Source of the DNA: Spisula solida
Taxonomy: Eukaryota > Mollusca > Bivalvia > Venerida > Mactridae
Direction of reading: 5' to 3'
NCBI GenBank assembly: GCA_947247005.1
Contig: OX365948.1
Coordinates: 55,473,401-55,537,400, forward strand
DNA: 64,000 bases
Positions 63,082-64,000 of this stretch are shown one piece after another. A program made the position numbers and the translations under genes. The number at the start of each line of letters is the position of its first letter. Position 1 is the first letter of the stretch. The notes below the pieces were generated by a model. It saw only the letters and a program-made list of their open reading frames with translations, was not told where the DNA came from and made no database searches.

Positions 63082-64000
63082 CATCTAGCAATTCTGCTGC
63101 CTTGATTCGAAATGTCATGTGCCCTGTTTCTGTTGGTAGCTGCTTTGAGGGTTGTCCTTATTATTTATTATTGTCTGATGACCTACTCTGGTTATACTCG
63201 ACTGACTGACACGACAGGTTCTCAAAGTAGGGTGTCGGAGTAGGAAGTTATGTTAATGTAGGTGTTACGTGTCTTTTTTTTTCTTGTTCAGTTTTATGCT
63301 TGTGATTTTGTCAAACTTGTACTTGTTGTATGTGATTTTCCTTTTTGTGTATTCTTCTTTTCTGCTGTTTCTGTTGAGTGCTGCCATCTTTGTCTGATTT
63401 TCTATTATATAAACTTCAAGAAGTTGAGCGTAATCAAACAAGAACATCTGATCTGTATGAAATTAGGTTTATGAAATTAAGCGTATTTAAAATTTAAGGT
63501 GATTGTGATTGTTTTTGTTCGATTAGATTGTTTAATCATATTTTATTGCATGAATTTTAACAGCAGTATAAATGGTTTGCATGCATAATACTATTAGGAA
63601 AGAATAGAAGAAAATCTGTTTATCATCAAAGTAAACCAGAGAAAGTTTTACAATATTGATTAGATACAGTCTTGTGCATTGTCTTTTTTGTCTGCCCAAT
63701 TGACCAAGAGACAGAAACTTTGTGTTATACAAGGAATCCGGGTGTGCTACCCTAGCTGGGCCGTTTCAAAATAGACTACTTTGTTCTTTATTGTGCTGGT
63801 GTAATGCACAGATACACGCCAGCCTACCCTTGGTTTTCCAACCAGTTAATCTGTAGTTGGGTGGAATGATCAAGATTCAAACCAGGGACCTCTTGATCTG
63901 TGTTTAATAGCACATATTCAATTCTATTCCCAGTGCCAAACACATGTTTGTTACTGTATCACATTCCCGCCTTAGCTCAAGCAAAATAATCTATTAAATC
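63082..64000. other. POLR2E intron to window end
   Basis: 63270-63420 (minus) contains GGCAGCACTCAACAGAAACA, then AAGAATACACAAAAAGGAAA, a single-copy relative of the 37 bp minisatellite at 18.2 kb. A SINE-like B box (GGTTTGAATC, minus strand) is at 63884. No exon encoding the RPB5 N terminus was found. Confidence 0.5.
63441..63503 (-). pseudogene. Second partial duplicate of the POLR2E exon edge
   Basis: Read on the minus strand, an acceptor CATACAG at 63453 is followed by ATCAGATGTTCTTGTT, matching the start of the exon at 62366. The intron side (ATGAAATTAAGC and AAAATTTAAGGTG on plus) also matches that of the real exon. Only ~16 coding bases are retained. Confidence 0.7.

Overview
This window is animal nuclear DNA, most likely from a bivalve or another mollusc. 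The sequence is AT-rich, genes are sparse and split by introns, and nothing looks like an operon or ribosome binding site. It is crowded with short inverted-repeat elements, tRNA-headed SINEs, and dispersed repeats ending in motifs I associate with bivalve genomes. The mollusc assignment is inference from repeat style and protein similarity recalled from memory; no search was run.

Four protein-coding units can be supported. (1) A two-exon DM-domain gene of the Dmrt4/5 (DmrtA) class on the plus strand, 28361-31598. It has an N-terminal DM zinc module, a C-terminal DMA domain and a 2.1 kb intron. (2) and (3) A divergent, intronless pair at 38.7-41.5 kb: a 533-residue DDE-type transposase on the plus strand and a 186-residue protein on the minus strand that resembles the intracellular 'ballast' domain of P2X7. 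The pair appears to form one autonomous DNA transposon. (4) The 3' two thirds of POLR2E/RPB5, a subunit shared by RNA polymerases I, II and III. It lies on the minus strand in five small exons between 62366 and 56717, and its first exons lie beyond position 64000.

Layout: 0.5-8.9 kb is bounded by two ~770 bp direct repeats with a 5 bp target-site-like duplication, which looks like a non-coding LTR-type element. 9-27 kb is gene-free, with nested MITEs, minisatellites and SINEs. 28.3-31.6 kb is the Dmrt gene. 32-38 kb holds more MITEs and an ~19 bp minisatellite. 38.4-43.1 kb is the transposon, with another repeat element inserted just after the transposase stop. 43-56 kb is repeats only. 56.7-64 kb is POLR2E, whose introns carry many insertions and two decayed duplicates of the first exon edge seen here.

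The host genes do not form a pathway: one is a developmental transcription factor and the other a housekeeping polymerase subunit. The only pair that plausibly works together is the transposase and its divergent zinc-binding partner.
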